A stretch of 64,000 bases of DNA from Sarocladium kiliense (taxonomy: Eukaryota; Ascomycota; Sordariomycetes; Hypocreales; Sarocladiaceae): positions 45,035-109,034 of the forward strand of contig JAUZTG010000035.1 in assembly GCA_030734395.1 (NCBI GenBank), given 5' to 3'. Position numbers and translations under genes: made by a program. Position 1 is the first letter of the stretch. Each line of letters starts with the position of its first letter. Below the pieces are notes generated by a model, which worked only from the letters and a program-made list of their open reading frames with translations, was not told the origin of the DNA and made no database searches. Of the stretch, positions 11,641 through 23,163 are shown piece after piece.

Positions 11641-12240
11641 CCGAACGATGACAAGCAAAACAACGGCCTTGACATTGCCCATCACTTCATGATGATGCTT
11701 TCAAATGACCAGCTGTGCGAGGCACCTACAGCCGTCCGAGTAAAGTCTTGGACGTGGGCACGGGTACAGGCATCTGGCTAATCGAGATGGCTGATGAGTT
11801 CCCCAGCAGCCGAAATTATTGGCACAGACATCAGCCCGATTCAATAACCCGTTTGTTTGTACCCAGATTGTCAGACAATTGGCTACACAGGGATCACAGC
11901 TGGCATCGTAGTAATTGATGAGAATTATCTTGAAGAGCTATCTGTAAGCGCACGACAGGCGCTGCTCTCTGTGCGACACAGATCGTTGACAGAAATGAAG
12001 ACTATAACCTGCGGAATGTTGCGTACTTGGTGTACTCCGCCACTAAGATTCAGCAACAGGGCAATGGAATAACAGCTCCAAGCCAACAGGCTCACCTTCG
12101 CCCTATGGTGCCACTATCACCCACTGTTTCGATTCCATAATGGTGAACCTCGATGCTGCGAGCGATCTGGACATCTTCGTCCTCAAAGAAGTAATGCCCC
12201 TTTACTCAGCGCGTCCTGGAGCGTGGGTGATCAAGTCTAG
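11641..12240 (+). pseudogene. Relic of a LaeA-like SAM-dependent methyltransferase
   Basis: Pieces of one protein family appear in the right order but in different frames. First comes an upstream block with PNDD, LDIAHHF and LCEAP, which matches the conserved lead-in of fungal UMTA/LaeA-like methyltransferases (PNDE, LDxQHH, LAP). In the next frame is VLDVGTGTGIW, the SAM-binding motif I, then ADEFPS. After another shift comes EIIGTDISPIQ, the usual acidic-loop motif, directly followed by a stop. Further on, around 12128-12235, a frame with FDSI, AAS and PGAWV resembles the FDxIH...PGGWVE block. At least two frameshifts plus stops rule out a working product. Such enzymes modify secondary metabolites or, for LaeA itself, control metabolite clusters. 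Borders are approximate. Confidence 0.7.
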
Positions 12241-13720
12241 TGCGTCGAAGGTAAAGGTGCAATGCTTCATTCTGATGGCGAAGGAAGCTGATTCAGGCAG
12301 ATGATCTGCATGGATCGCTAGGCCACCAACTTGTGCCATTACCTGGTATCAACGTCCCGTCATGGTATGCAGGAATCTCTTCTTGCCCAACACATCTCTC
12401 GACCTCTTAAGTGCCATTCGGAAATTGTGGTGGATAAAGTTGATGTCGTTGAGCATCAAGTACCCTGCAGCTGAGTCGGAGGTTTGGTCTCGATGTCCAG
12501 GATGTGCTATCTACCTTTTCTTAGCTGCCTTTAGACTTCCGTATTTCTCGCGGGTCGTAGCATGATGGAACAGTATGCAATGTCTCGTATTTTTCATCTC
12601 TGTAAGGTTCTAGCAAACAGAGTTTCCCGGCGTTTCGCTGGGTATTACAAACGGTCAAATCGTGACAGAAACCCGCAGAGGAGAAATACAAACTGGAAAG
12701 CATCAGTGGTGCCACCCCAGGTCCAACATGAACAAGACACAGTTCCTGTTCCTTCTCTTTTGATTGTGCCACAGTATTCCTCGTAGGCTAAGCTGTTCCC
12801 ACGGCCATTCAAATATCGTCAAGCCTCGGTCCTGCGACCATGGTACGTCAGTTTAAAGTTCAAACAAGCGCAGCAACAGGACCCGTCGGATCCGCGTTCA
12901 AGCTCTATTTCTCTTTCGCCGTCATTACCTATGCCAAGTAACAACTCGGGAAAGTCGGCTGTGCAGAGCGGAAATTCACTAGTCATTCTTCATGCGATCT
13001 GCACGGCTGCCGACTGACATGAGACAAACGAGGGAAAAACCCACTCGAGACCTATTTGACGAAAGGCCCGAGAGTCAAATCTTACAAGAGTCAATGCTTT
13101 GAACACGAACATGGAAAAAAGATATCGCGCAGAGACAGAATCCATGGGGTGCACTTAGTCCGGGGCTGTGGCGAACATGCTTCCGCTTCCAGCTCTCGCT
13201 TTTCAAGGAACAAACTATGTAGTAATAGCCGACAACCTGGGCATTCACAAAAAGGCGACAGACAAGGTTCCTGGATACATTTTACTTAATACAACCCTGC
13301 CGAAGGACAAAAGACCAAGACCAAACTCGCCGTCTTGCCGACGCTCGCCCAGCCTTCAGATCGCCTTGGCTCATGCCCAGCAAGCACTCGGGGTCGAATG
13401 CCGGGCGGCGGGCGACCAATCCTTGGTGTGCGCTTGGACGGGGGGGTTGCTGTTGCAAACAAAGTCTGTTCTGTCACCCTGAGCGCAGCGGTTGTGTCTC
13501 ACTGATTGACGGCGGACCTTCCTCCTTTCTTCGCCTTTTAACTGGTTTCATTCGGCCGGGCTGCGTGAGAACACATGAGGGAAAGACAAAGACAAAACCA
13601 ATATCCTAGACCAAGTCTGGCTGTGCTGCCGGGAAGCGATGGTCTAGAGCTGGGTCCTTCTGAGGGAATTATCGGCCCTTATGTCTGGGCGGTCAATACG
13701 GGGTAACGGTTTCCCTTCCA

Positions 13721-13745
13721 GCGCAGCGCAGCACAGCACAGCACA
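13721..13745. repeat. GCGCA/GCACA short tandem repeat
   Basis: Five consecutive 5-base units (GCGCA, GCGCA, GCACA, GCACA, GCACA) in non-coding DNA. Microsatellite-like. Confidence 0.75.
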
Positions 13746-14058
13746 AGCACTGTACAGTAGGGACATGTGCGCCCGCTGCAGTGAGCCAGCAGTTCGGAGT
13801 AGTCAGAATAAGGATCGGTCAGCCCAGCTTCGCCTCATCCTCCCGAAAGAGGGATTCGTCAGGCGAAATGGGCATGCTCTCTCAGGGTCTATGAGGGCCT
13901 AGGTCCTGACTCGCCTGCTGTTTTACCGCCCGTCTGTCTTGGGGAGTACGGGTGCAATGTTCCAGGCCAGCGACTGTCGCGGTCGATTCCGGGCAAATTG
14001 AGGAATAAAGAGAGACAATAGGGAAGCTGGATGCACTGTACACTGCAATGCGCACGCG

Positions 14059-14080
14059 AGAAAAAGAGAGAGAGAGAGAG
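14059..14080. repeat. GA-rich microsatellite
   Basis: A GAGAAAAAGA start runs into a perfect (GA)n tract, upstream of the RING-H2 gene. Nothing else can be said of it. Confidence 0.8.
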
Positions 14081-15159
14081 GCCTCCCGCTGCACACCACC
14101 CACCCCCTCACGGACTGCAGCCGGGCCCGGCAGAAGAGGAGGGAACATGTGCCCGTCTCCTCGTAGCAGCTTGCCTGCCACAGTCGCAGCCAGCTAGCCA
14201 GCCTGTGCCCCTGTCGCTCTCCCTCCCCTCAACTCACACGCAGGGTCCAGTTCAGAATGCAAATCGCTCATCCTGGTGTCATCATTGGCCACCGTATAAG
14301 TGTGTCGTGTGCCAGCGCCGCAAGATGGTGTACCCCGGATCTGGCGGGAGTTAACGTTGTGGCTGCAGGTAGCTTTTGCTAAGGCCAGGTACGTAGCTAC
14401 ATTCATTGCCTTGCATTCTCCATCCGGACCTGTGAGCTTAATGCAATGCAATGCTGCTTTCCAACAGTCACGCCTCCAGCCTTGGTGGTGTCTGTCTCAC
14501 TGCTTCTCTCCTTTTCCCCCAAACAGAGCTCGCCCCCCCCCTCTCTCCCTCGTTTCCTCTCGCTCACTCTCGGTGTCCATCTTCCAGGATTCATCGTGCG
14601 ACTTCCTGGCCTTGTTCTTTAGCATCTTTCCCTTCCTGCCACCCCTCCCTGTCCGCTTTTTCGGCGACAGCTGATCGTTTCCTTGTTCTCAAAAAAGCAC
14701 GCAAATATCGGGTCCCCTTTGCGCCCACAAGGCCAGGCCCGAATCGAGTCAGTCTCAGTCGTCGTCGCTCTTCGCTTCTTCGGCCGTAACATCTCGCCTT
14801 CTAATACCGCACCTCTTGCTTTTCGATAAAGGTGAACAACCATCCACCCCTGCACTATTCTCCCGCCCCATGATCCCTCGCACACCCCGGTCCATCTCCC
14901 GATCTTAATAGAATGCCCAGCCCCTTGGCTCTCCTCCCTTCCCGCCTTCCATCTGTCTTTGTCCTCGTCGTTTGCTCCTCTGCTCGCCACTCGTAACGCT
15001 CATACCTGCATTCAACTTACACCAGCTCTTTGCTTTGCCTAGACGCGATAGACTTGGCGTATCTTGCGGCTCTCAAACCGCCGAGAACCGTCATCGACTT
15101 CACTCTTGCGATTTATAAATCGTCATTTCTGACGTTTCGTCTTCTTCAATTCCCCCTCG

Positions 15160-15914
15160 ATGGGCATACTTGCAATTCGTGACAGCACCGCTGCCAGTTC
15201 AGGTTCAACTAGCAACGATGTCGGCAAGAATGTGGGAATCGTGCTGGGCTGCTTAGCAGTCCTCATCATCATGCTGCCAATCATGTAAGCTTGAACGGTT
15301 CTGTTGCTTTGTGCAACTTGAGCTGGCAGGACATGAAGCTGACATTGTATGTCTGTCACAGCTCAAAATCGTGCAACTGCTTTCGCCCAGCACGCAATGA
15401 GGAGGAGACGCCAGCTCCAACAGCAACCACTTCGCGCAGGCGTCATCTGAACGCTGCTGAGATTATGCGCCTCTGTGCCCTTCGCGATAGTACTAGGCCA
15501 CCTCCGGAGAAGCCCATCAAGAAGAGCCTTCTCAACGCCTCAGAAGTCGAACTCGCTGCCCCCAAGATCTCTTGGGCAAGGCTCATCGCCCGCGAGCAGC
15601 GCAAATCGACAGTCACGGTCCCTCCCAAGGCATTAATACGTGACCAGGCCACTCGCGTATCCGAAGAGGCGTCAAGTAGAACCAGCTGCTCCGAGAAGAA
15701 TGGCGTCGTAACAACTGTCTCTGCGGCTGAGCAGGACGAACAGACACCAGTATGCAGTATCTGTCTCGAGGGCTACGAGGATGACGACGCCGTCCGGGAG
15801 ACGGTGTGCCATCACGTATTCCACAGCTGCTGCCTGGAGCAGTGGCTCATGAAGCGTCGGAGTCACTGTCCCTTATGTCAGGGCGATCTCAAGTTGAAAC
15901 GGGAGGAGTGTTGA
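15160..15914 (+). CDS. Single-pass membrane RING-H2 E3 ubiquitin ligase
   Basis: Two exons, 15160-15284 and 15362-15914, give 225 residues; the 77-nt intron splits codon 42. The first exon carries a hydrophobic stretch (about residues 26-42, VGIVLGCLAVLIIMLPI), a probable membrane anchor, followed by a Cys-rich patch CNCF. The C-terminus is a RING-H2 finger from about residue 173 (CSICLEG) to 217, with Cys3-His2-Cys3 spacing: CSIC, then CHHVFHSCC and CPLC. These features together suggest an ATL-like membrane-tethered ubiquitin ligase that recruits an E2 enzyme. Substrates and the target membrane are not visible. The start ATG is the first in the exon and lies after a long pyrimidine-rich leader. 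It converges on the 2EXR gene 273 bases away. Confidence 0.85.
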
Positions 15915-16187
15915 TGCATCATTTTCAGGAGCGGGCGTTCTTATGGAGCATGGAGTTCATATTTCCTTTCCCTTCTTTCCCTCGTTTAAGCATTCCTGCT
16001 TTGAGCAATCTTCCCTTGTACGTTAGAATTTCGTGATGTGCGCCGTTTCCCCCTTGAACCCTGAGACGAGATACTCTTCATTTGATGACCGAACATGAGA
16101 ACGGGAATCGACGATCGATCTGACGCCCCCAATGCTGGCCTTTGACATATCCTTTGAATGAATGATTGCGCCCGTTTCTTTCTCTCA

Positions 16188-17453
16188 TCAGACAACCTCA
16201 AACCAATCATCCAACTCTCTCGTCTCGCAGTACATCCACCGCATCGCGGTGTGCGAGCCCCCTAACCTAGCGGAGTAATGTAAGATACTGAAGGACAAGT
16301 TGAAGGTCGCTATGTTCGCTATGTCCAAATGTCTCTCCTTCAAAGTTTTCCACCGCTGGTCGTCGAATATTCCCAGGATCTCATGTCGCGGCCAGGCCTG
16401 TCCTTCCAACTCACCACTCGGTGGATCATCTGCCTCCGTGAGATCGTTCCGCATGATGACATGCGTCTTTTTCACATTTGGAAAGAAGTTGTTCTCGTCC
16501 CACACTCTAATGCCGGTTGCAGCGACAGTTCCAGCCTCGATCACCAGGGTTTGTGCTTGGCAGATGACGGAGCTTGGGGTCGTCTCCGGGCGGATCCTGG
16601 CGTGACTTCTGCCTTGGCGATGGTGATGCGGGATGGTCCTGAAGCAGTCATCCGCGATATAGACCATGTCCCTTTCTGGGTCGAAGGGCCGGAGCATGGT
16701 GAACGTTCTGTTTGGCTCATCGGTCATCTTGAGTTCGAGACCGTGCTTGGCCATCCAAAGGATCGTGGCGGATCTAGCTTCCTGGCTGACGTGGAAAGCT
16801 GTGGGAACCAGATCCTCGTGCCAGGCTTCCTTGACATCCGGGTTATTGATGATGGCGGTCTGACGACGGAGGGTGCAGGTCCATACGAGGGGCTTTTGCG
16901 GTAGGTCAGGAAGGCTGAATGCCCAGATCATCATGCGTATCTCAGAAGGCAGCTTGTTGAAGAGGAAGAACGTGCTTTGCTCAACAGCGTTCTCAGGAAC
17001 CCTGGGTCGAAGTCGGTATTTTCTCACAACAGGAGGTTCTTCTTCAATTGGATTCACGGCCTCCCATAGTTCCCGAAGTGTCCTGGCTAACTCGTAACGG
17101 TTGCGTTCAGTAGCAGGGTCGTCCCTGGCTTGAGGAACTGTTTGAGATGCACTGGACTGGCCATCACCGTCACCGGTGTCAAGCGAGTGACTGGCTCTTT
17201 CCGCTGCCATATGTTCGTCAAAGACACGGAAGATTTCCGTCATCGAAGTTGATCGTCTAACCCCTTGAGCTGTTCGAATTCGTTGTCCATGCTCGCGAAA
17301 GGTTTGGATCAATCGCTCAGGAGCCGAGACTCCGTCGTCAAGAGTCAATCCCGTTGCTGGCTCAGGTTCCTGCGAGGCTTCCACCTGATCCTGTTCCTCG
17401 AGAGGGCTGGGCGGGTCGTCAGAGTTCCTGTTCTCTTCTGGAGTGCGTTCCAT
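16188..17453 (-). CDS. 2EXR-domain protein
   Basis: Single exon, 421 residues, from an ATG at 17453. The first 150 residues are polar, acidic and probably disordered. From about residue 160 comes a 2EXR domain: the opening FFLFNKLPSEIRMMIW, then a P-x-x-W block and HVSQEAR. This matches the fungal 2EXR family (F-x-x-LPxEIRxxIW...NxExR), which is greatly expanded in Pezizomycotina. The molecular role of the family is not established, although some members occur with incompatibility or effector-like genes. The C-terminus (about 255-421) shows no motif I recognise. Convergent with the RING-H2 gene. Confidence 0.85.
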   Translation of the reverse strand: MERTPEENRNSDDPPSPLEEQDQVEASQEPEPATGLTLDDGVSAPERLIQTFREHGQRIRTAQGVRRSTSMTEIFRVFDEHMAAERASHSLDTGDGDGQSSASQTVPQARDDPATERNRYELARTLRELWEAVNPIEEEPPVVRKYRLRPRVPENAVEQSTFFLFNKLPSEIRMMIWAFSLPDLPQKPLVWTCTLRRQTAIINNPDVKEAWHEDLVPTAFHVSQEARSATILWMAKHGLELKMTDEPNRTFTMLRPFDPERDMVYIADDCFRTIPHHHRQGRSHARIRPETTPSSVICQAQTLVIEAGTVAATGIRVWDENNFFPNVKKTHVIMRNDLTEADDPPSGELEGQAWPRHEILGIFDDQRWKTLKERHLDIANIATFNLSFSILHYSARLGGSHTAMRWMYCETRELDDWFEVV

Positions 17454-18058
17454 GTTTGGATCTGTGTGCAGGATGTATAGCCTCTGTGCTGGTCTTTGGT
17501 GGCGTTACGATAGCGTCTTGAGATCGTCGGCCTGCTTCGTCAGAAATCGGACAATTTGTGAACAGCCAAGCTGTTAAGAAGTCTTTGATGCTTTCGATGA
17601 CTTTGATGATGAATGGTGAGGAGGAAAAGAGGCGAGAGCGAGGGGATCATGACGGAATCTGCTGCTCATGGCTGCGGGCGGGGTACGAGAACTTTATGCA
17701 TGATAAGGCTGCATGCAGGTTTCAGCTCTGTGAAGCCGTACGATAATACAGGTTTTCACCGGATGAGCCCTCCAAGCGCCTCGATCTAGAAACCTTTCCA
17801 GCATCACTTGGGTGCTCGTCCTTAGCGCGAAGCACGATAGTCTCGATACCCGCTCCACAGTCAGCTAATAGATTCGGAAAAGGCCGCAAGTGCCGGGACT
17901 ATGCCACGAAGGTTGACGACAATTCAGTGATGGGCTGATAACGGGTGTTGGGAACATTTCATTGGTTCATTCTGATGCTTCCGATGCAACGTAAACTGAC
18001 ATACCCTTCACCCTTCCTTACTCATCCCATCATACAGAATCCCACCCTTCCCAGCAGT
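17454..18058. other. Intergenic region with the 2EXR promoter
   Basis: About 600 bases between the 2EXR start and the thiolase stop, both minus strand, so it should hold the 2EXR promoter and the thiolase 3' end. I see no other feature. Confidence 0.5.
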
Positions 18059-19505
18059 CTAAAACCTCGCCTCAACCTTCTGCTCCGTGTCCTGCAACGC
18101 CCACTCACTAGTCTTCGCCCTACTCCTCACACTCGTAGCCTGCTCCTTGGTGAAGCCCTTTGCCTCCGTCGCAGGGTTATATCCCAGCTTGTTCCTCCTG
18201 CCAACCTCCTTATCATCCACGACGGGCGCAGCCTTGCCATCTGCACGCTTGTAAACCGACACGACGACGGCACCGCCAAGACCAAGGTTATGCTGCAGAC
18301 AGACGGAGGTGTTGGGCACGTTGCGGTTGTTGGCCCAGCCGCGGAGGTGCCAGACTAGTTCGGCGCATTGGGCGATGCCGGTTGCGCCGAGGGGGTGGCC
18401 CTTGGAGATGAGGCCGCCGGAGGGGTTGATGACATACTTGCCCCCGTAGGTGATGTCGCCGTTGCGGACGAGCTCGTGAGCCTTGCCCTTGGGGCAGAGA
18501 CCTAGGGCGTCAATGACAACCATCTCATTCGCGCTGAAGCAATCATGAAGCTCAACGATCTGCGCATCCGAAGACTTAACACCAGCCTCCTCCGTAGCCT
18601 CCTTAACAGCATACTGTGTCATCTCATAGCCCATCAAGTCAATAGCGCTCTTGGAGAACAAGCTCGGCGCATCAGTAGCCAGGCATTGGCCAGCGATCTG
18701 GATGGCCTGCTCCTTGAGGTGAGGGCGGGCGTCGAGGAACGCCTGGGAGACGATGATGGCTGCGGCACCGCCGTCTGAGGTTGGGCAGCATTGGAGCTTG
18801 GTGAGAGGCTCGTGGATCATGGGGGCGTTCTTGACTTGGTCGAGGGTGTAGACCTGTTGGAACTGGGAGTAGGGGTTCTTGGGGGAGTGAGCGTGGTTCA
18901 CGCGGGCGATCTCAGCAAAGTCCTCGGCCTTTGCGCCGTACCTGTTTACATCATCGCGATCAGTATACTGCACGAGCCTATATCTCAAGAGGGTGTAGAA
19001 TTTGAACTTACTTTTCCATGTACTCGCGGCCAGCGTTGCCGAACATCTGAGCAGCGCCAGGAGAGTTTGTAACGCCCCTCGTCTCCGCCATCATCTTCAC
19101 CGTTGTGCCAGTAGGATTCTCCCGATCATTAAAGAAACTCTGCAACGACCCAGGCATCATCTTCTCAAAGCCCACAACCATGACACAATCCGCCGCACCA
19201 CTACCGACCAGCGTCCTCGCCATAGCCAGACCAGTGCTGCCGGTGGAGCAGTTGTTGTTGACGTTGTAGATGGGGATCTGGGTCATGCCGAATTGGTAGA
19301 AGACGCGCTGGCCGCAGGTGCTGTCGCCGTAGCAGTAGCAGGCGACGCCCTGGTCGACGTCGTCGTAGTTGATCTGGGCGTCGAGGAGCGCCTTGACGCC
19401 GGCTTCGAAGCCGAGCTCGGTGTAGTCGACTTTGCCGCGGGGCTTGATGAACTTGGTCATGCCTACGCCGAGGACGTAGGCGGGACCTCTTTGCTTGGAC
19501 GGCAT
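18059..19505 (-). CDS. SCPx-type thiolase (peroxisomal acyl-CoA thiolase family)
   Basis: Two exons, 19012-19505 and 18059-18941, joined in phase across a 70-nt intron to give 458 residues. The start MPSKQRG is chosen because family homology (YVLGVGMTKF) begins ten residues later; an in-frame open leader upstream looks non-coding. The protein has the SCP2-thiolase hallmarks GDSTCGQR, NVNNNCSTGS (nucleophilic Cys near residue 88), GHPLGATG and HNLGLGGA near the end. SCPx enzymes cleave branched 3-oxoacyl-CoA in peroxisomes. The C-terminal SCP2 lipid-binding domain of animal SCPx is absent; only a charged tail of about 60 residues follows. It ends in Ala-Arg-Phe, which is at best a non-canonical PTS1, so peroxisomal import is inferred from the family and not shown. 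Confidence 0.93.
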
Positions 19506-20522
19506 TATGGGCGAGGTTGTGTGAGTGAAGATTAGAGAAGTGAAGGTTGGCGAGGTTGAGGAGAGGAAGGGTTGTATGTGTGCAGTTGGTAAACCAAGAC
19601 TCAAGGATGCGAGAAGTGATGTCCAAGATGCGGAATGAAAGATGGACTTTGGAGTTCAGGAACGAGAAAGGCGTCAGTAGGCAGTGGGTTGATGGAGGGA
19701 AGTATAGTACCTTATACACGAGCCACAAATTACCCCGGCTGCGGCTCTAGAGCTGGGGGTTGTAGGCGCGGGTGATCACAAGCCGGCTGGGGAAGAGACT
19801 GGCAGTTGACAATCAGATGGGTCCAGCGACGAATCTCCTTCACCAGTAATAAAACAGATGCCAACAGTGGCTTCCATATGACCTGAGAGTCAAGCCGTCG
19901 TCACGGTTAGTTCCCCTACCTTGAAGAATGCGGGGATGGGGCACCGACCCGAGGAGCCGAGGCCAGCGCAGTGGAGGCTGTGGTAGTGGGTGTCTGGGTG
20001 TATGGGGGCAGAAGAGGGGGTTCAGGGCACTAAAGTGTGGGGGATTAGGGGAAGCACGACGCCTGTGATTTTCTGCCGAGGTAATAATTGGGTTGGGGCT
20101 CGCGCGTGTGTGTGTGTGTGTGTGTGTCCATCCACGCTGTGCTCTACATAAGAGGAACTGCAGCCGCGACGAGATGCTAACCTGATTGATTCAGTCTGTT
20201 GCCGCACATGGTCGGATTGCAGTTATCTCCGGCTCCGATGACGAGATTGCCTGTTTGGGCAGTGGTGATGGGATGCTGAGGGTGCTGATGATGGAGGATA
20301 AGGGTCCTTGAGCAATACAGGAGTCTCTACTTTCTCAGCGCATTACCCAAGGCTATGATCGTGGCATTCAGCTCGCAATTAGTTGATACAGCTGCACCTG
20401 CGACAGAGACACACATACATGCGCAGTGTCCATTTCCAGCCCTTGAATGAACACATCCCGACCCAATCCAACGCCAATGCTAACCCTCAGACATACAGCA
20501 CAAACGAGACTCTTTCACCTTA
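19506..20522. promoter_or_regulatory. Thiolase upstream region and GPCR 3' flank
   Basis: About 1 kb without a coding frame. The right side of the thiolase start (19,506-19,750) is its likely 5' leader. A GT microsatellite lies at 20,101-20,127. Nothing else recognised. Confidence 0.5.
20101..20127. repeat. (GT)n microsatellite
   Basis: A short CGCGC head followed by uninterrupted GT dinucleotides in non-coding DNA. Confidence 0.9.
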
Positions 20523-21828
20523 TCAACCGCTCCGCCCCGTATCCTTCAGCTTCTTCCACACGCCTCGTCGCATCTGTTCGCTCATGCCGTACGTCAAAGC
20601 GTTGACTAGACCGATATACTGCGTGCAAGCCTGCAGAGAGCTGAGCCAGCGTGGTGATGATCCCACTGATTCTGCGAGTCTGTTGGCGATACCAGGGATC
20701 CAGAGAATGATGTAGGCGATGGGGTAGCCGTTCATCAGAAGCATCTTCTTGACGTTCGGGGCGGCTGGCATGCGCGATTGCTCGAATCCTGAGTCATCAT
20801 TGCCTGCTGTCCTGTCGAAGGTGACTGTTGACTGGGTAGTGCCCTCGTTTTGATAGCTGCCGCTCGGCTCGGTTCCATCGGATGACCCTGGAGGCATGTT
20901 GTGCATCTCATGGCTGACGGACACAGAGTGCGCAACCAGGATCTTCTGCGTGTCGTTGTCGGAATCTGATGGTACGGCATTCGGGTTGTCGTGCACGGTG
21001 TTCGTTCCGGTGTTGGTCGAGAGACTGCGCAGACTCCTGAAGACGCGCTTCAGCTTGATGTAGATGTAGGTGTAGATGACGATGGTGACGAAGAAGATGG
21101 CGATGCGCCAGCCATGCGAGAGGGCATATCGCAGATCGAGTCGACTACTTCGGATCCAGCACCAGTTGCCGCTCACATAACCGTATGATCCAGCAGCCAG
21201 ACCAATGGTTCCTGAAAAGTGAACCGTTAGCCTACCTTTGATTTTCGTGTACTTCGAAATCGACGCCCGTGCCTGCCACAAGACTGGGGATTGCCTTACC
21301 TGTGATGAAGCCTGGAATCCATGCCGCTATGCACAGGCAGATCTGCCATTTCATTTCAAGATTCGTAATCGAATTCTTCTTCACCACAGACAGAAGAACC
21401 ACGATGGAAATAATCAAAATATTGAAATCCACCGCCTGCGCATTCGACTGACTGAACCACCCGCTGACGCGACACATCACGGGCGGATCACTCAGTGGAC
21501 TCGGCGTTCTCCCATTTGCGAGGAATATCGCGCCCGAGATCGTGTTTCCTAATCCATATATCATATCTATCACGATGTATTAGTCTCTTTTTGGTGTTTC
21601 TCTGTTGGTTGAGATTCCGTTACGTGACTATTAGTCAAGGGAATCAGGGGTGCCACAGGAGATCTTACCGGCAACCAACAAATTGACGATTAGCGAATGC
21701 CGGAAGTGCCGTTGCGGAGGGCGAGCGATTTGGAAACCAATAGCAATCGCCGATCCTAGGAAGGAAAGCAGAGAGCCGACGAAGGTCGGCACGGCGATGA
21801 CATAGTCGATTGGGTTCGACTCAGCCAT
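20523..21828 (-). CDS. Seven-TM receptor, cAMP-receptor-like / Git3 type GPCR
   Basis: Three exons, 21669-21828, 21300-21566 and 20523-21211, give 371 residues; introns are 102 and 88 nt. The start is the ATG at 21828 (the codon before it is GTG). Seven hydrophobic segments are visible: YVIAVPTFVGSLLSFLG, SLIVNLLVADMIYGLG, a third starting at CRVSGWF, a fourth at ICLCIAAWIPGF, a fifth at WRIAIFFVTIVIYTYIY, a sixth at MNGYPIAYIILWIPG and a seventh at TQYIGLVNALTYG. The long third cytoplasmic loop is Ser/Thr/Asn-rich. The sixth segment, with its YPIAYIILWIPG signature, is typical of fungal cAMP-receptor-like GPCRs (GprH class) and related Git3 glucose receptors. It likely senses carbon or another small ligand at the plasma membrane and signals through a G-alpha to cAMP-PKA. 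The ligand is unknown. Confidence 0.85.
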
Positions 21829-22106
21829 CACTGCGTTCTTTGCAATCTGTCAATCCGTGACTTGTATTTGACAAGGAGGAGCAAGGATAGACGGCAGTCG
21901 GCGGATCTTGGGTGAGAAGAAGAGTCGAAGAGTCTCTTGCTGATCGACGAGGGACCCCGGTGATACTTGAAGGGTTCCTGGCAGCTGGTTCAAAGTGCCA
22001 GACGTCAACTAGGAGAATAAAAATGCACCGTCGAGTCTTGGAAAGGGACGATCAATCTTGGGGGGTCTTGTCGTTCTTGAGTATCTCCCTCAATGCCTTA
22101 ATCTTC

Positions 22107-22115
22107 TACGGAGTA
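22107..22115. repeat. TACTCCGTA motif, copy 2 (reverse orientation)
   Basis: Reads TACGGAGTA on the plus strand, about 280 bases upstream of the GPCR start codon. Confidence 0.6.
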
Positions 22116-23149
22116 CCAACTCTCGTCCGCCTACAGGACTCGGTTCTAGGCCTAAACGCATTAAGGTTTTAAGGTTCCTGGCCTAGTAGCCTCCAGCTCC
22201 AGCGCCAACAGTGACAAGACTCCTCCTTCTTTTCCCCTTTCGCAACCTTTGGCGGCCGACCTTGATAGCCTTAGCGACCAGGGGCGCACAAGAGAGTTTC
22301 GTCCCCATCCTACCGTAGCCAGGGGTCGGTTGTCGTAGGCAATGATATTCATCCCATGGCGATACAGAGGCATTGTGATCTTCTCGGCAGTTGAGCGAAA
22401 GCAGGAAGCTGTAGCACTTGGCTGGCCACCGGAGGGCCGTGCGAGCCACACTTCCAGAGATACAGATTCCCCCCCCACGGGTGAAGAAGCGAGCAACGAG
22501 ATAGCATAAAATGAGTCTGTAGCTTTTTTTTCCTTCAGCTTTTGTGCGTGCCCATCCTTTTGGAACAGTTCATCCGACGGGGGTGCCTTGGCAAATACGC
22601 CAAAAACACCAAGGCGTCATCGGGGGAGCGCACCGAAAGAAGACCATCGGCGGCAGGCTTGCGGGCGCCCGCCGCCTCTTCCCCCTGTGCACAGACGATG
22701 ATAGCGCTCTCGGGAGGACCAAGGCCCGTTGGAGAGGAGAGTTGCGTACGCAGAGTTGGGGACTATGCTAACCTGTGAAAGGACTAGCATTCTGACGACG
22801 GATGGGCTTAGCTGCTCCGCTTATAAGCTTAGTGGCGAAGTTTATCACCAAGTTTCTGCCATCATGCTCGCCTAGTCTTACGCAGCTTCCGTAAGAGAGT
22901 GAGCAGGAATTTGAAATTGACAAGGTTTCCAAGCCACGAAACAGCTGCTGAAAGCAAGAGCTGAGGGAAGCCATCCAATAGGGTTCTTCCCCGGTAATTT
23001 ATGGAAGGGCAGAGATGAGCTGTTGCTGTGGGTTTGTGGCCACAACACTCGTCCGTCCCTTTATCTAGCTTCATCTTGGGGCTGGTCTTGGGTTCTCCTC
23101 TTTCTTGTCAAGAACCTTGCTGGACAGGGAAGGTGATCCTCTCGCTATG

Positions 23150-23163
23150 TACTCCGTACGGAG
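23150..23163. repeat. TACTCCGTA motif, copy 3, inside a palindrome
   Basis: TACTCCGTA followed by CGGAG forms the self-complementary CTCCGTACGGAG at 23152-23163. Non-coding; function unknown. Confidence 0.65.

Larger units (their letters stand above)
12241..15159. other. Gene-free 2.9 kb, pyrimidine-rich towards the RING gene
   Basis: No frame with family signal. The last kilobase (about 14,200-15,150) is strikingly rich in C and T on the plus strand, typical of core promoters and 5' leaders of highly spaced fungal genes, and probably contains the start site of the RING-H2 gene. Short repeats occur at 13,721-13,745 and 14,059-14,080. Several overlapping open frames near 14.0-14.8 kb only reflect the skewed composition. 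Confidence 0.5.

Noticed and set aside
14031..14990. Several overlapping frames of up to 124 codons
   Set aside because: They arise from the pyrimidine-rich leader of the RING-H2 gene; Ser/Pro/Leu or Arg/Glu/Gly-rich with no motif.
19002..19535. 177-codon plus-strand frame opposite the thiolase
   Set aside because: Val/Asp/Gly-rich product of the codon pattern of the thiolase first exon; no motif of its own.
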